64,000 nt of DNA from Rhodospirillales bacterium 24-66-33 (GCA_002281855.1 NCHQ01000003.1:237845-301844); one strand, 5' to 3'. Positions 11,727 through 21,919 are shown, counted from the stretch's first letter. Numbers and translations are program-made. Notes: a model not told the origin generated them from the letters alone.

Positions 11727-13289
11727 ATGGCGAAACGACCGGGGCCGATATCGAGACGGCGGGCCTTGCAGGGCGCAGGCGCGCTCGCCGCCCTGCCCTC
11801 TCGTGTGTTCGCCCAGACCGCCGCCGCCGCGCGGCCACGCCTGATGCAGGGCGTCCAATCCGGCGATGTCGGGAGCAACGGCGTGACCCTGTGGAGCCGC
11901 GCCGACCGGCCGGCACGCATGATCGTCGAATATGCCACGACCGAGAGTTTCACCGACGCCCGCCGGATCGAGGGGCCGCTCGCGCTCGAAGGGACCGGTT
12001 TCACGTCACGCCTGCGTCTCGGCGACTTGCCGCCGGGGCAGACGATCTTCTATCGCATTGCCTATGCCGATCAGGCCGACGCGAGCGCGACGAGCGATTG
12101 GATGCGGGGCCGCTTCCGCACGCCTTCCGCAGCCGCAGGAGATGTGAGCTTCGTATGGTCGGCCGACACGGTCGGCCAGGGCTGGGGCATCAATCCCGAC
12201 ATCGGCGGCATGACGATCTACGAGGCGATGCGGTCGCTGGCGCCGGACTTCTTCGTTCATTGCGGCGACACGATCTATGCCGACGACCCGCTGGCATCCG
12301 AGAAGAAGCTGCCGGACGGGCGCCTCTGGAAGAACCTCACCACGGAGGCGAAGTCGAAGGTCGCCGAGACGCTTGCCGAGTTCCGCGGCAATCATCTCTA
12401 CAATTTCCTCGACGCCAACCTGCGCCGCTTCAACGCCGAGGTCCCGACGATCGCCCTGTGGGACGACCACGACGTCGTCGACAACTGGTACCGGGAAAAG
12501 CGCCTCGACGGGGATCCGCGCTATCGCGAGAAAGACGTCGGAGTGCTCGCGCGGCGCGCCGAGCGCGCCTTCCGCGAGTTCATGCCCCTGGCCGACGGGC
12601 TCGACGGGCCGATACGCCTCTATCGCAAGTTCTCGTTCGGGCCGCGTCTCGATCTCTTCCGCCTCGACATGCGGAGTTTCCGCGCACCCAACGGCCCCAA
12701 CCGGCAGGACGTGGCCGGCCCGGAAGCCGCTCTTCTCGGCGTCGAACAGGTCCGCTGGCTGAAGCAGGCGATCAAGGCCTCGACGGCGACCTGGAAGATC
12801 ATCGCGGCCGACATGCCCGTCGGCCTCGTCGTCTATGACGACTGGCGCCGCAAGTCCGGCTTCGAGGCAGTGGCCAATGCCGAGCACGGGCCGCCGCTCG
12901 GGCGCGAGCTGGAGATTGCCGGATTGCTTTCCTTCCTCAAGCGCGAGGACGTCCGCAACGTGCACTGGATCACCGCCGACGTGCACTATCCCGCCACACA
13001 CCGCTACGATCCCGCGCGGGCCGCCTTCCGGGACTTCACGCCGTTCTACGAATTCGTGTCGGGTCCGCTGTGCGCCGGAGGCTTCGGCCCCAACGCTCTC
13101 GATGGCACGTTCGGCCCGCAGGTCGTGTTCCAGAAGGTGCCGCCGCCGGGCCGCTTCGATCTCTCGCCGCTCGAAGGCTCCTGCCACTTCGGCCACGTCG
13201 GGATCGACGGGAAGTCAGGCGTGATGACGGTCAGTCACCGCGATGCGAGCGGCAAGGTCATCCATTCGCTGGAACTGGTGCCATCCTAG
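11727..13289 (+). CDS. phoD: PhoD-type alkaline phosphatase/phosphodiesterase, Tat-exported
   Basis: A 520-residue exported metallophosphoesterase. It starts with a twin-arginine signal (ISRRRALQGAG, cleavage near VFAQT), then an Ig-like N-terminal domain (SGDVGSNGVTLWSRAD) and the PhoD catalytic domain: VHCGDTIYAD, ALWDDHDVVDNWY, and HWITADVHY for metal binding. The family hydrolyses phosphomonoesters or diesters in the periplasm. It is divergent from recO with 43 bases between starts, so the two share a promoter region. Confidence 0.88.
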   Translation: MAKRPGPISRRRALQGAGALAALPSRVFAQTAAAARPRLMQGVQSGDVGSNGVTLWSRADRPARMIVEYATTESFTDARRIEGPLALEGTGFTSRLRLGDLPPGQTIFYRIAYADQADASATSDWMRGRFRTPSAAAGDVSFVWSADTVGQGWGINPDIGGMTIYEAMRSLAPDFFVHCGDTIYADDPLASEKKLPDGRLWKNLTTEAKSKVAETLAEFRGNHLYNFLDANLRRFNAEVPTIALWDDHDVVDNWYREKRLDGDPRYREKDVGVLARRAERAFREFMPLADGLDGPIRLYRKFSFGPRLDLFRLDMRSFRAPNGPNRQDVAGPEAALLGVEQVRWLKQAIKASTATWKIIAADMPVGLVVYDDWRRKSGFEAVANAEHGPPLGRELEIAGLLSFLKREDVRNVHWITADVHYPATHRYDPARAAFRDFTPFYEFVSGPLCAGGFGPNALDGTFGPQVVFQKVPPPGRFDLSPLEGSCHFGHVGIDGKSGVMTVSHRDASGKVIHSLELVPS

Positions 13290-13300
13290 AAACAACAACT

Positions 13301-13392
13301 CCGTCATCCTGAGCGCCGCGAAGGATCTCTCGGCCGATCAGGAGTCCGCCCGTCGCTCCGCCAGGTCCTTCGCTTCGCTCAGGGCGACAGGT
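13301..13392. repeat. Intergenic inverted repeat (REP-like palindrome)
   Basis: The left arm TCCTGAGCGCCGCGAAGGAT (13,307 on) and the right arm AGGTCCTTCGCTTCGCTCAG (13,363 on) are imperfect inverted copies about 34 bases apart. It lies between the converging phoD and era genes, a usual place for REP-type palindromes; it could also act as a bidirectional terminator. Confidence 0.55.
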
Positions 13393-13417
13393 ATGAACGC
13401 GGCCTGATGCCGTCGCC

Positions 13418-14350
13418 TCAAGACTGATAGTCCAGCCCGATGGTGCGGTAGTGCGAGGGATCGTCGGCCCAGCGCTCGCTCACCTTGACGTGCAGGAAGA
13501 GATGCACCGGACGCTCCAGCATCTGCGAGAGCTCGTGACGCGCGCGGGCGCCGATCTGCTTGATGCGGGCACCTCCCTTGCCGAGGAAGATCGCGCGCTG
13601 GCCCTCGCGCTGGACATAGATGATCTGCTCCACCCTGACACTGCCGTCGGGGCGGTCCTCCCATTTCTCGGTCTCGACCGCCGCCTCGTAGGGCAGTTCC
13701 TGGTGAAGCTGCAGGAACACCTGCTCGCGCGTCACCTCCGCCGCCAGCAGGCGCAGCGGCAGGTCGGCGGCCTGATCCTCCGGGTAGAGGAACGGGCCGG
13801 GCGGGACGGCGAGCGCGAAAGCGGCGAGCAGGTCGTCGACGCCATCCGCCTTGAGCGCGCTCACCATGAAGGTGCGCTCGAACGGCACGATCGCGTTGAG
13901 TTCGGCGGTGAGCGCGAGCAACGTCTCGCGCGCCACCAGGTCGATCTTGTTCAGGACAAGGATGCGCGACGTCTTCGAATCCTTCAGCCGCTCGGCGATC
14001 GCCTTGGTCTCCTGGCCGATACCGCGCTCGGCATCGACCACCAGCGCCACCAGGTCGGCGTCATCCGCGCCCTGCCAGGCGGCGGCGACCATGGCGCGCT
14101 CCAGGCGGCGCTTGGCCACGCGGAAGATGCCGGGCGTGTCCACCAGAATGACCTGCGCGCGGGACGCACCCGCTCCCGTGTCGGGAATGTCCGCCATGGC
14201 GATGCCGATCACGCGCATGCGCGTGGTCTGCACCTTGGGCGACACGATGCTCACCTTGGATCCGACCAGCCCATTCACCAGGGTCGATTTGCCCGCATTC
14301 GGCGCGCCCACGACGGCGACGAACCCGGCCCGCGTTGCAGCTGTGCTCAT
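13418..14350 (-). CDS. era: Ribosome-assembly GTPase Era
   Basis: A 310-residue GTPase that binds 16S rRNA and helps 30S assembly. G1 is GAPNAGKS, G3 DTPGIF, G4 NKID; the C-terminal KH domain is seen around GKGGARIKQIGARARHEL. The start at 14350 (MSTAATRAGFVAVVG) overlaps the rnc stop by 4 bases. It ends in an rnc-era operon, a widely conserved pair. Confidence 0.96.
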   Translation of the reverse strand: MSTAATRAGFVAVVGAPNAGKSTLVNGLVGSKVSIVSPKVQTTRMRVIGIAMADIPDTGAGASRAQVILVDTPGIFRVAKRRLERAMVAAAWQGADDADLVALVVDAERGIGQETKAIAERLKDSKTSRILVLNKIDLVARETLLALTAELNAIVPFERTFMVSALKADGVDDLLAAFALAVPPGPFLYPEDQAADLPLRLLAAEVTREQVFLQLHQELPYEAAVETEKWEDRPDGSVRVEQIIYVQREGQRAIFLGKGGARIKQIGARARHELSQMLERPVHLFLHVKVSERWADDPSHYRTIGLDYQS

Positions 14351-15117
14351 GGCCCGTTCAACCTTTCCAGCAATGTCATGGCAGCGAGCCGTTCGGCCTC
14401 GCGCTTGCTGCCGCCACGGCCGCGCGCGGGATCGTGCCCCTTGAGGATCGCGTCGACCACGAAGACCGGCGCATGCGGCGGCCCCTCGCGATCGATCTCG
14501 AGATAGACCGGCAGCGGCAGGCGGCGCGCCTGCGCCCATTCCTGCAGCGCCGTCTTGGGATCGCGCGGCACCGCCACCCGGCTGCTCAGCCGGTCGCCCC
14601 ACAGCACGGCCACGCTGGCTGCCGCGGCTTCGAGCCCGGCATCCAGGAAGATGGCACCGAGCAGCGCCTCCAGCGCATCGGCCAGGATGTTGGGCCGCAC
14701 ACTGGTGCCCGGGGTACGCTCCGAATCGCCCAGGCGCAAATGGTCGCCGAGGCCGATTTCAGTGGCGATCTCGACCAGCGTCTCGGCCCTGACCAGCGCC
14801 GCGTGTCGGCGCGCCAACTCGCCTTCGCGCTCGTTCGGGAAGCAGCGCAGCAGAAGATCGGCCATGGCGAGCGACAGGACGCGGTCGCCAAGGAATTCCA
14901 GCCGTTCGTTGCCGTTCGGGAAGGCCGCCTTGAGCTCGGGCCGGCGGTCGAGCGCGCTGCGATGGGTCAGCGCTTCCGACGCCAATTCGGGTTGCGCGAA
15001 AACATGACCCACACCCTTCGACAGCGCCGCGAGATCGACGTCTGTCGAATTCAGTGGATTGCCATGAAGAAGCGGTTCCAGCGTATCGCCTCGGGCCATT
15101 TCCACGGCTCCAGCCAA
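14347..15117 (-). CDS. rnc: Ribonuclease III
   Basis: A dsRNA-specific endonuclease for rRNA and mRNA processing. It shows the signature NERLEFLGDRVLSLAMADLL, the second metal-binding stretch ADALEALLGAIFLDAG and a C-terminal dsRNA-binding domain with GGSKREAERLAA. The longest frame starts at 15117 (256 residues) and overlaps lepB by 67 bases; a start at 15099 (MARGDTLEPLL) is also possible, with a shorter overlap. The order lepB-rnc-era is typical. Confidence 0.95.
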   Translation of the reverse strand: MAGAVEMARGDTLEPLLHGNPLNSTDVDLAALSKGVGHVFAQPELASEALTHRSALDRRPELKAAFPNGNERLEFLGDRVLSLAMADLLLRCFPNEREGELARRHAALVRAETLVEIATEIGLGDHLRLGDSERTPGTSVRPNILADALEALLGAIFLDAGLEAAAASVAVLWGDRLSSRVAVPRDPKTALQEWAQARRLPLPVYLEIDREGPPHAPVFVVDAILKGHDPARGRGGSKREAERLAAMTLLERLNGP

Positions 15118-15875
15118 CCTGCCGCCGATGGATCGTGTGAGAAGAAGATGAACTCCGCGCGTCCGACGAGGTTCTCGGCGGGCACGTACCAGCCGAGCTG
15201 GTCGCGATCGCGTGTCGAGCCGGAGAAGTCGCGCAGCATCAGCCGCGTTCGACTGTCCAGCGAGTCGTCGCGATTGTCGCCCATGACGAAGTAGCTGCCG
15301 GCCGGCACCAAGAATTCCGGCGTGTTGTCGGCCATGCCGTCGTCGCGATATTCGAGTACCGTGTAGCGGCGGCCGTTCGGCAGGGTTTCGCTGTAGAGCG
15401 TCCCCTTCTGATAGTGGCCGTTGTTGCCCTTCACATGATCGCCGACCTTCAGCCGGTCGACCGCCACGCCGTTGATGTGCAGCAGGCCGTTCGTCACCTG
15501 GATGCGATCGCCCGGCATGCCGACGATGCGCTTGATGTAGTCGGTGCGGTTCACGCCCTGGCCCTGGTCGCCGGGATATTTGAATACGGCGACGTCACCC
15601 CGCTCCGGCGGCGACCCGAGAATCCGGCCGGAGAAGACGCCAAGCGAAAAAGGGAAGGAATGCTTGCTGTATCCGTACGAATACTTCGAGACGAACAGAT
15701 AGTCGCCCACCAGCAGGGTCGGGATCATCGAGCCGCTGGGAATGTTGAAGGGTTCGATGGCAAAGGTCCGGACGACCAGTGCGATCAGCACGGCATAGAC
15801 CACCGTCCGGACGGTTTCTGCCCATCCGCCGGTCTTTTCCTGTGCTCTCTTCCGACGCTCAGCCACGTCCGTCAT
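15051..15875 (-). CDS. lepB: Signal peptidase I
   Basis: A 274-residue membrane-bound serine protease that removes Sec signal peptides. One N-terminal membrane helix (VVYAVLIALVVRTFAIEPF) is followed by the catalytic Ser in NIPSGSMIPTLLVGD, the general-base Lys in DYIKRIVGMPGDRI, and the conserved GDNRDDSLDSR. Start and length are normal. It heads the lepB-rnc-era cluster, with acpS 110 bases upstream. Confidence 0.96.
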   Translation of the reverse strand: MTDVAERRKRAQEKTGGWAETVRTVVYAVLIALVVRTFAIEPFNIPSGSMIPTLLVGDYLFVSKYSYGYSKHSFPFSLGVFSGRILGSPPERGDVAVFKYPGDQGQGVNRTDYIKRIVGMPGDRIQVTNGLLHINGVAVDRLKVGDHVKGNNGHYQKGTLYSETLPNGRRYTVLEYRDDGMADNTPEFLVPAGSYFVMGDNRDDSLDSRTRLMLRDFSGSTRDRDQLGWYVPAENLVGRAEFIFFSHDPSAAGWLEPWKWPEAIRWNRFFMAIH

Positions 15876-15983
15876 CGCCGTACCAGTTTGAACGAGCCGC
15901 GGCTATAGCAGGGCCCGGCGCCCCTGTCTCCCGCCCCGACCGCGGCATGGAAGCCTCGGCGATAGCCAAGAATGTATCGCAGT

Positions 15984-16385
15984 TCATGGACTGGGCACCG
16001 CCGAGATGATCACGACTGCTTGAGCCAGAGGGTATTCGTCCGTGATGCTCAAGTCGATCTGGGCCGTCATGCCGGCTGGCGTGATCTTCTGCAGGCGTGC
16101 CAGGGCCCCACCGGTCAAGGCGAGGGTCGGCTTGCCGCTCTTCTGATTGATCACGCCCATGTCACGCCAGAAGACCCCGGCCCGCAGGCCGGTGCCCAGC
16201 GCCTTGGCACACGCCTCCTTGGCGGCGAACCGCTTGGCATAGCTTGCCGCCCGGGCCGCGCGGCCTTCCGAGCGCTTCTGCTCGACCTCCGTGAAGACAC
16301 GCTGGATGAACCGCTCGCCGAAGCGCTCCAGGGACTTCTCGATCCGGCGGATGTCGCAGAGGTCGTTGCCGAGCCCGATGATCAC
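15984..16385 (-). CDS. acpS: Holo-[acyl-carrier-protein] synthase
   Basis: A 133-residue enzyme that attaches the 4'-phosphopantetheine arm of CoA to acyl carrier protein. The motifs are [15 protein letters not shown] at the start and [15 protein letters not shown] in the middle. The GTG start at 16385 is preferred because GTGA overlaps the pdxJ stop and gives the canonical N-terminus; the longer frame upstream is a pdxJ shadow. Confidence 0.94.
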   Translation of the reverse strand: MIIGLGNDLCDIRRIEKSLERFGERFIQRVFTEVEQKRSEGRAARAASYAKRFAAKEACAKALGTGLRAGVFWRDMGVINQKSGKPTLALTGGALARLQKITPAGMTAQIDLSITDEYPLAQAVVIISAVPSP

Positions 16386-17140
16386 GCGGCCGCTCCGCCG
16401 GCCCGGGCGGCGTCCATGATCCGGCGCATCTCGCGGATCGCCGGCTCGAGGCCGACGAAGATCGCCTCGCCGACCAGGAAATGCCCGATGTTGAGCTCGC
16501 GCACCTCGGGAATGGCGGCGATCGGCGCGACGTCGGCATAGCTCAGCCCGTGACCGGCATGGCACTCGAGGCCCAGCTTCGCGCAAAGCGCCGCCGCTTT
16601 GCGGATGCGCTGCAATTCGGCCTGCTTGGCTGCGCCCTCGATCTCGCAATAGCGCCCAGTGTGCAGTTCGACGACCGGCGCGCCAAGCGCAACGGCCGCC
16701 TCGAGCTGGCGGGGATCGGCCTCGATGAACAGCGAGACGCGGATACCAGCCTCGCGCAGCCGGGCGATCATCGGCCTCAGGTGATTGTGCTGACCGGCGG
16801 CATCGAGTCCACCTTCGGTCGTCCGTTCCTCGCGCTTTTCCGGGACGATGCAGGCCGCGTGCGGGCGATGGCGCAGGGCGATGCCCACCATCTCCTCGGT
16901 CGCCGCCATCTCGAAATTCAGCGGCACCTTGAGTTCCCGCATCAGACCGTCGATGTCGGCATCGACGATGTGGCGCCGGTCCTCGCGCAGATGCGCGGTG
17001 ATGCCGTCGGCCCCGGCCGCCTCGGCCAGGCGTGCCGCCCGCAGGGGATCAGGCAGGTGCCCGCCACGCGCGTTACGAACCGTGGCGACGTGATCGATGT
17101 TGATGCCGAGACGCAGGGGATTGGGCGCAGTCATACGCAA
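16382..17140 (-). CDS. pdxJ: Pyridoxine 5'-phosphate synthase
   Basis: A 252-residue TIM-barrel enzyme of the DXP-dependent vitamin B6 pathway, condensing 1-deoxyxylulose 5-phosphate with aminoacetone phosphate. Seen: [17 protein letters not shown], then [14 protein letters not shown], the [17 protein letters not shown] loop, and [10 protein letters not shown]. Start is at 17140 or at the third codon. The pdxJ-acpS junction overlaps as GTGA. Confidence 0.95.
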   Translation of the reverse strand: MRMTAPNPLRLGINIDHVATVRNARGGHLPDPLRAARLAEAAGADGITAHLREDRRHIVDADIDGLMRELKVPLNFEMAATEEMVGIALRHRPHAACIVPEKREERTTEGGLDAAGQHNHLRPMIARLREAGIRVSLFIEADPRQLEAAVALGAPVVELHTGRYCEIEGAAKQAELQRIRKAAALCAKLGLECHAGHGLSYADVAPIAAIPEVRELNIGHFLVGEAIFVGLEPAIREMRRIMDAARAGGAAA

Positions 17141-17168
17141 CTTTCGCGGAGGGAGGTCGGGGGAGCCG

Positions 17169-19349
17169 TCAATTGCGGGCGCGTTCGACGGCGTTGATGG
17201 CGGGGGTGGCGCGCAGCGCCGCGGTAATGTCGGCCAGGTGCTTCACGTCGGACACCTCGACGTCGATCACCATGTCGAAGAAGTCCATCGACCGGTTGAC
17301 GATGCGCAGGTTGGAGATGTTGCCCTGGTGGCGAGCGATCACGGTCGACAGGCTCGACAGGCTGCCGGGCTGGTTGGCGACGGTGATCTTGAGGCGGCCC
17401 GTATAGACGCCGCCCCCACCCTCGCTCACCGAATCCCAGCCGACGTCGATCCAGCGCTCCGGCGCTTCGGAGAAGCTCTCCAGGGTGGCGCAGTCGATCG
17501 TGTGAATGGTGACGCCCTTGCCGGTCGTGATGATGCCCACGATGCGGTCGCCGGGCAGCGGGTGGCAGCAGCGCGCGAAGTGCACCGCCATGCCCGGTAT
17601 CAGCCCGCGAATCGCAATCTGCTCGCCGTCGAGCTTGCCCGCTCGCCCGCCCTCGCCCGCCTTAGACTTGCCGGTGCGGGCACGCGAGATCGGCACCACG
17701 TCGGCGCCTCCCTTCCGCGGCTGCTTCAGCCCCGGATAGACCGCCGTCAGGACCTCGCGCGCCCCGACCAGCCCGGCACCGACGGTGGCGATGAGATCGT
17801 CGGTCGAGGACTGCTTGAAATTGAGCCGGATGCCTTCGAGGCCCTTTTCGGTGACCTCGTAGCCCTCCTCGTGGAAGGCCTTGTCGAGCAGCGACTTGCC
17901 CAGCTGAATGTACTGCTCGCGCTGGCGGGTGCGGATGAAACGGCGGATCGCGGCCTTGGCCTTGCCGGTGACGACGAAACGCTCCCAGGTCGGCGACGGC
18001 GTCTGCGCCTTCGACGTGATGATATCGACCTGGTCGCCGTTCGAGAGCTGGGTGCGCAGCGGCAGCATGCGGCCGTTGATCTTGGCGCCGACGCAGGTGT
18101 CGCCCACCTGGCTGTGCACGGCATAGGCGAAGTCGATCGGCGTCGCGCCACGCGGCAGCGCGATCAGCTTGCCCTTCGGCGTGAAGCAGAAGACCTGGTC
18201 CTGGAACATCTCGAGCTTGGTGTGCTCGAGGAATTCCTCCGCATTGGGCGCCTTGTCGAGGATGTCCATGAGGCTTCGCAGCCAGGCATACTGCGGGGCA
18301 TCGGTGGACGGCCCGCCCTGCTTGTAGATCCAGTGGGCGGCCACGCCGCGCTCGGCCTGGTCCTGCATTTCCCCGGTGCGGATCTGGATCTCGATGCGCT
18401 GGCCGAGTGGGCCGATGACGCCCGTATGGAGCGAGCGGTAGCCGTTGGGCTTGGGAACCGAGATGTAGTCCTTGAAGCGTTGCGGCAGCACCTGGTAGCG
18501 GCCGTGCAGCAGGCCGAGTGCCTGATAGCACTGTGCCACGTCCGCGACGATGATGCGGAACGCCATGATGTCGGAGAGCTGCTCGAAGGATACGTTCTTC
18601 TTCTGCATCTTCCGCCAGATCGAATAGGGCGTCTTCTCGCGGCCCGAAACCTGGGCCTCGAGCCCGCCCTCCTTCAGCGTGCGGATCAGCTCGACCTCGA
18701 TCTGGGGCACCAGCTTGTCGCCGCGCTCGCGCAAGTAGCCCTGGCGCGCCAGCACCGAGGCCCGGCCATCGGGATTGAGCTCGGCGAAGGCCAGCTCTTC
18801 CAGCTCGCGCTTGACGTTCTCCATGCCGATGCGCGAGGCGAGCGGCGCGTAGAGGTCCATGGTCTCGCGCGCGATGCGTCGGCGGCGCGCCGGCTCCTTG
18901 ATGTGGTGCAGCGTGCGCATGTTGTGCAGCCGGTCTGCGAGCTTCACCAGCAGCACGCGGATGTCCGACGACATCGCCAACACCAGCTTGCGCAGGTTCT
19001 CGGCTTCCTTGGTGCTCTCCGACTGGATCTCGAGGCGCGAGAGCTTGGTGACGCCGTCGACCAGGCGCGCAATGTCCTCGCCGAACAGGGAGGCGATCTC
19101 GTCGCGCGTGGCGTCTGTGTCCTCGAGCGTGTCGTGCAGCAGGCCGGTGACGATCGAGTCGGTGTCGAGGCGCATCTCGGCCAGGAGGCCGGCAACTTCG
19201 ACGGGATGCGAGAAATAGGGGTCGCCCGAGGCGCGAAGCTGGTTGCCGTGCTTCTTCAGGCCGTAAACGTAGGCACGGTTGAGAACGTCCTCATCCGCAT
19301 CCGGATCGTAGGACTGTACGCGTTCGACGAGTTCAAATTGGCGAATCAT
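17169..19349 (-). CDS. rsh: Bifunctional (p)ppGpp synthetase/hydrolase (RSH, SpoT/RelA type)
   Basis: A 726-residue stringent-response enzyme. The HD hydrolase domain is intact ([25 protein letters not shown]), followed by the synthetase domain ([15 protein letters not shown]), a TGS domain ([17 protein letters not shown]) and a C-terminal ACT domain. With both catalytic cores preserved it should make and break (p)ppGpp, as is usual when an alphaproteobacterium has one long RSH. It lies 29 bases upstream of pdxJ and 95 bases downstream of rpoZ. Confidence 0.95.
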   Translation of the reverse strand: MIRQFELVERVQSYDPDADEDVLNRAYVYGLKKHGNQLRASGDPYFSHPVEVAGLLAEMRLDTDSIVTGLLHDTLEDTDATRDEIASLFGEDIARLVDGVTKLSRLEIQSESTKEAENLRKLVLAMSSDIRVLLVKLADRLHNMRTLHHIKEPARRRRIARETMDLYAPLASRIGMENVKRELEELAFAELNPDGRASVLARQGYLRERGDKLVPQIEVELIRTLKEGGLEAQVSGREKTPYSIWRKMQKKNVSFEQLSDIMAFRIIVADVAQCYQALGLLHGRYQVLPQRFKDYISVPKPNGYRSLHTGVIGPLGQRIEIQIRTGEMQDQAERGVAAHWIYKQGGPSTDAPQYAWLRSLMDILDKAPNAEEFLEHTKLEMFQDQVFCFTPKGKLIALPRGATPIDFAYAVHSQVGDTCVGAKINGRMLPLRTQLSNGDQVDIITSKAQTPSPTWERFVVTGKAKAAIRRFIRTRQREQYIQLGKSLLDKAFHEEGYEVTEKGLEGIRLNFKQSSTDDLIATVGAGLVGAREVLTAVYPGLKQPRKGGADVVPISRARTGKSKAGEGGRAGKLDGEQIAIRGLIPGMAVHFARCCHPLPGDRIVGIITTGKGVTIHTIDCATLESFSEAPERWIDVGWDSVSEGGGGVYTGRLKITVANQPGSLSSLSTVIARHQGNISNLRIVNRSMDFFDMVIDVEVSDVKHLADITAALRATPAINAVERARN

Positions 19350-19444
19350 GGCAGTCGCCCACTATATGGGGACGATTGCGCTCACTCCACGACGTTTGCG
19401 CAAATAGCAGGCTGAACGCTTCTAGGGCTCAGCCTGCGGCCCGG

Positions 19445-19807
19445 CTATTCGGCGACGTCGTCTTCCTCGGCCATCGGCAGCGCCTTGGGCTGGGCGGCTT
19501 CCGCACCGCCCTGGGCCAGCGCCGCTGCGAGCTCCTGTTCGAGCTCGGCCATCTCGTTGACCTCCTCGGGCTTGTCGACGTCGGCATGCTTCTGCATGCC
19601 CGAGATCAGCGAGTCCTTCAGGACTGCCTGGTCGAGATGCACTTCCGCGATCTCGCGCAGCGCCACGACCGGATTCTTGTCGCGATCGCGGTCGAGCGTG
19701 ATCTGGGCGCCGGCCGAGATGTCGCGGGCGCGCTGGGCGGCAAACATGACCAGTTCGAAACGGTTGGGGACCTGCACGATGCAGTCTTCGACGGTGACAC
19801 GTGCCAT
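19445..19807 (-). CDS. rpoZ: RNA polymerase omega subunit
   Basis: A 120-residue omega subunit. It begins MARVTVEDCIVQVPNRFELV and continues AAQRARDISAG and DRDRDKNPVVALREIAE, the standard omega core. A long acidic, Ala-rich tail follows, common in alphaproteobacteria. Next to rsh, as in many Gram-negative genomes. Confidence 0.95.
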   Translation of the reverse strand: MARVTVEDCIVQVPNRFELVMFAAQRARDISAGAQITLDRDRDKNPVVALREIAEVHLDQAVLKDSLISGMQKHADVDKPEEVNEMAELEQELAAALAQGGAEAAQPKALPMAEEDDVAE

Positions 19808-19840
19808 GTCGGGAACCTCAAATTTCCTGGAAGCGGCGGG

Positions 19841-20398
19841 TTATACTCGTCCCTGCCCAAAAGGCAAGCCGGCGGGCTCGAAGGGCTCGGCGATCTGGTC
19901 GGGAGGGAGGGCTTTCAGGAGATCCCGGACGGAGGCGCCCGAGACGGGATGGCGCCAATCCGGCGCGAGATCGGCCAAGGGCCGCAGCACGAAGGCCCGA
20001 CCGGTCATACGGGGATGTGGCAGCGTCGCCCGCGAAGGGCCCGGGCGCGCTATTTCCCCGCGATAATCGAGCAAGTCCAGGTCGATCAGTCGGGCTGCAT
20101 TGGGCACGCTCCGGACACGGCCGAACAGGTCTTCGATCTCGTGCAGGACAGCGAGCAGCTCGTCCGCTCCCAGCGAGGTAGCGACCTCGCCCACCACATT
20201 GACGTACCAGGGCTGGTCCGAGGCCGGCACTGGCGCCGTCCTGTACCAATGCGAGTACCGCAGAACGTGCGCCTGGCGCCGGTCAAGCTCCAGCAGCGCT
20301 GCCTGCAGGGTCTCGCGGGGCGAGGCATAGGATGGGTGGGGCAGATTGGCTCCGGCCCCTATGAAAATCGGTCGGCGGTTTCCGTTGTCCACCAGCAA
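19841..20398 (-). CDS. folK: 2-amino-4-hydroxy-6-hydroxymethyldihydropteridine pyrophosphokinase
   Basis: A 185-residue HPPK that uses ATP to pyrophosphorylate the pterin precursor in folate synthesis. Family features: FIGAGANLPHP near the start, SHWYRTAPV, YVNVVGEVATSL, and the metal-binding ARLIDLDLLDYRG. HPRMTGRAFVLRPLADLAPDW near the end is also typical. It faces away from the NYN gene, with a 130-base divergent spacer. Confidence 0.92.
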   Translation of the reverse strand: MLVDNGNRRPIFIGAGANLPHPSYASPRETLQAALLELDRRQAHVLRYSHWYRTAPVPASDQPWYVNVVGEVATSLGADELLAVLHEIEDLFGRVRSVPNAARLIDLDLLDYRGEIARPGPSRATLPHPRMTGRAFVLRPLADLAPDWRHPVSGASVRDLLKALPPDQIAEPFEPAGLPFGQGRV

Positions 20399-20527
20399 GC
20401 GCCCTCAACGTCTTGTGATCTATGGATGAAATACCTACTGTTAATATACTTTCGGTAGAGCGTGGGGTAACAGCTTCGGCTGCCTGCATTTTTTTGCTCG
20501 ACCTGCGCATATTTTTTTTAAAAGGGC

Positions 20528-21163
20528 ATGATCGCCATGAAAGGCCATTTTTACGAGAACGAGCGCGCCGCGCTCTTCATCGACGGCGCAAACCTCTACT
20601 CGGCCGCCCGCGCCCTGGGATTCGACATCGACTATCGCCGCTTGTTGAACGTCTTCCGCGAAAAGGGCCATCTGGTCCGCGCCTATTACTATACGGCGCT
20701 GGTGGAAGATCAGGAATACTCGCCCATTCGGCCGCTGATCGATTGGCTGGACTATAACGGCTACACCATGGTCACCAAGCCGGCCAAGGAATTCACCGAT
20801 GCCATGGGTCGCCGCAAGATCAAGGGCAACATGGACATCGAGCTGGCCATCGATGTGCTCGAAATGGCCGACCATCTCGACCATGTGATCCTGTTCTCGG
20901 GCGACGGCGACTTCCGCCGGCTGGTCGAGGCCGTGCAACGCCGCGGCATCCGCGTCTCGGTCGTGAGCACCATCAAGTCCGCGCCGCCGATGGTGGCGGA
21001 CGAGTTGCGCCGCCAGGCCGACGAATTCATCGAGCTGTCCGAACTGGCGCCCCTGATCGCCCGCACCCCGTCCGAACGTGCGCCCCGCCCGGCCGTGACG
21101 CCGCGCGAAGGCGACGCCGATATCGACGATGCTCCCCCTGAGTCGCTGATGCGGTCGGCCTGA
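20528..21163 (+). CDS. NYN domain protein (LabA/DUF88-like)
   Basis: A 211-residue protein with a PIN-like NYN nuclease fold. It has the early acidic motif ALFIDGANLY, the middle KGNMDIELAIDVLEMA, and the LFSGDGDFRRLVEAVQRRG box; the three Asp clusters can form a metal site. Such proteins are assigned to RNA metabolism, but the target is unknown. An in-frame ATG at 20537 gives MKGHFYENERAALFIDG and may be the true start. Confidence 0.88.
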   Translation: MIAMKGHFYENERAALFIDGANLYSAARALGFDIDYRRLLNVFREKGHLVRAYYYTALVEDQEYSPIRPLIDWLDYNGYTMVTKPAKEFTDAMGRRKIKGNMDIELAIDVLEMADHLDHVILFSGDGDFRRLVEAVQRRGIRVSVVSTIKSAPPMVADELRRQADEFIELSELAPLIARTPSERAPRPAVTPREGDADIDDAPPESLMRSA

Positions 21164-21177
21164 GGCCTCCGGCGTCA

Positions 21178-21828
21178 GTGTCCGCCCAGGCCTTCGAAGA
21201 GCCGCCGCTCGACTGCCCGCGCTGTCCCAGGCTCGCGGCCTTTCGCCACGATCTGCAGGGCAAGTTCCCGGACTGGAAGAATGCGCCGGTCCGGTCGTTC
21301 GGCAAGCTCGAGGCCCGGATGCTGATCGTCGGGCTGGCCCCCGGCATGAAGGGCGCCAACCGCACCGGCCGGCCCTTCACCGGCGACTATGCCGGCGATC
21401 TCCTCTATTCGACGCTGTTGAAGTTCGGCTTCGCCCAGGGCACCTACCGGGCCGATCCCAACGACGGGCTGCGGCTCGTCGACTGCCGCATCGCCAACGC
21501 CGTGCGCTGCCTGCCGCCCGAGAACAAGCCGCTGCCCGTCGAGTTCACAGCCTGCCGGCCGTTCCTGCAGTCCGAACTCGCCGTCATGCCGGAGCTGCGG
21601 ATCCTCGTGGCCCTGGGAAAGGGCGCCCACGACCAGATCCTGCGGGCGCTGACCGTGCGGCCCGCGGGTGCCTACCCGTTCATCCACGGCCGCCTGCACG
21701 CGCTGCCGACCGGGCTGATGCTCGCCGACAGCTATCACTGCTCGCGGTACAACACGAACACCGGTCGCCTCACGACCGAGATGTTTCACCAGGTCTTCGA
21801 CGGCGTCCGCCGGGCCCTCGACGCCTGA
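21178..21828 (+). CDS. Uracil-DNA glycosylase, family 5 (UDGb)-like
   Basis: A 216-residue glycosylase that removes uracil or related bases from DNA. Four N-terminal region cysteines can be matched to a 4Fe-4S site (CPRCPR near the start, others at CRIANAVRC). The active-site motif is LAPGMKGANRTGRPFTGD and the second motif is YHCSRYNTNTGRLT, close to the HPSxxNTxTGRLT pattern of family 5. It starts with GTG 14 bases after the NYN gene. It is the last chromosomal gene before the integrated element. Confidence 0.88.
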   Translation: MSAQAFEEPPLDCPRCPRLAAFRHDLQGKFPDWKNAPVRSFGKLEARMLIVGLAPGMKGANRTGRPFTGDYAGDLLYSTLLKFGFAQGTYRADPNDGLRLVDCRIANAVRCLPPENKPLPVEFTACRPFLQSELAVMPELRILVALGKGAHDQILRALTVRPAGAYPFIHGRLHALPTGLMLADSYHCSRYNTNTGRLTTEMFHQVFDGVRRALDA

Positions 21829-21875
21829 CGTCTCTCTCAACGCGAGAGCGCCGCGAACTCGCGCCGAAAAACAAA

Positions 21876-21917
21876 AAACCGACATCCTTTTGGCCGGAGC
21901 CACTGGAATGTCGGTTT
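21876..21917 (-). terminator. Probable native terminator of the rRNA/tRNA-fMet operon, displaced by the element
   Basis: AAACCGACAT and ATGTCGGTTT form a perfect 10-bp stem with an inner TGGC/GCCA stem. On the minus strand it is followed by GGTTTTTTGTTTTTC, a strong T-run; on the plus strand there is none. It therefore ends minus-strand transcription, yet no minus-strand gene lies to its right for some 2 kb. It fits as the terminator once located just after tRNA-fMet (now at 63,795-63,871). Confidence 0.7.
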
Positions 21918-21919
21918 CT

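Noticed and set aside
11360..12838. A 492-codon plus-strand frame across recO and phoD
   Set aside because: It is out of frame with phoD and antisense to recO; Arg-rich shadow.
17097..19415. A 772-codon plus-strand frame opposite rsh
   Set aside because: It is the antisense shadow of a strongly conserved (p)ppGpp enzyme; the translation is His/Arg/Leu-rich with no family features.
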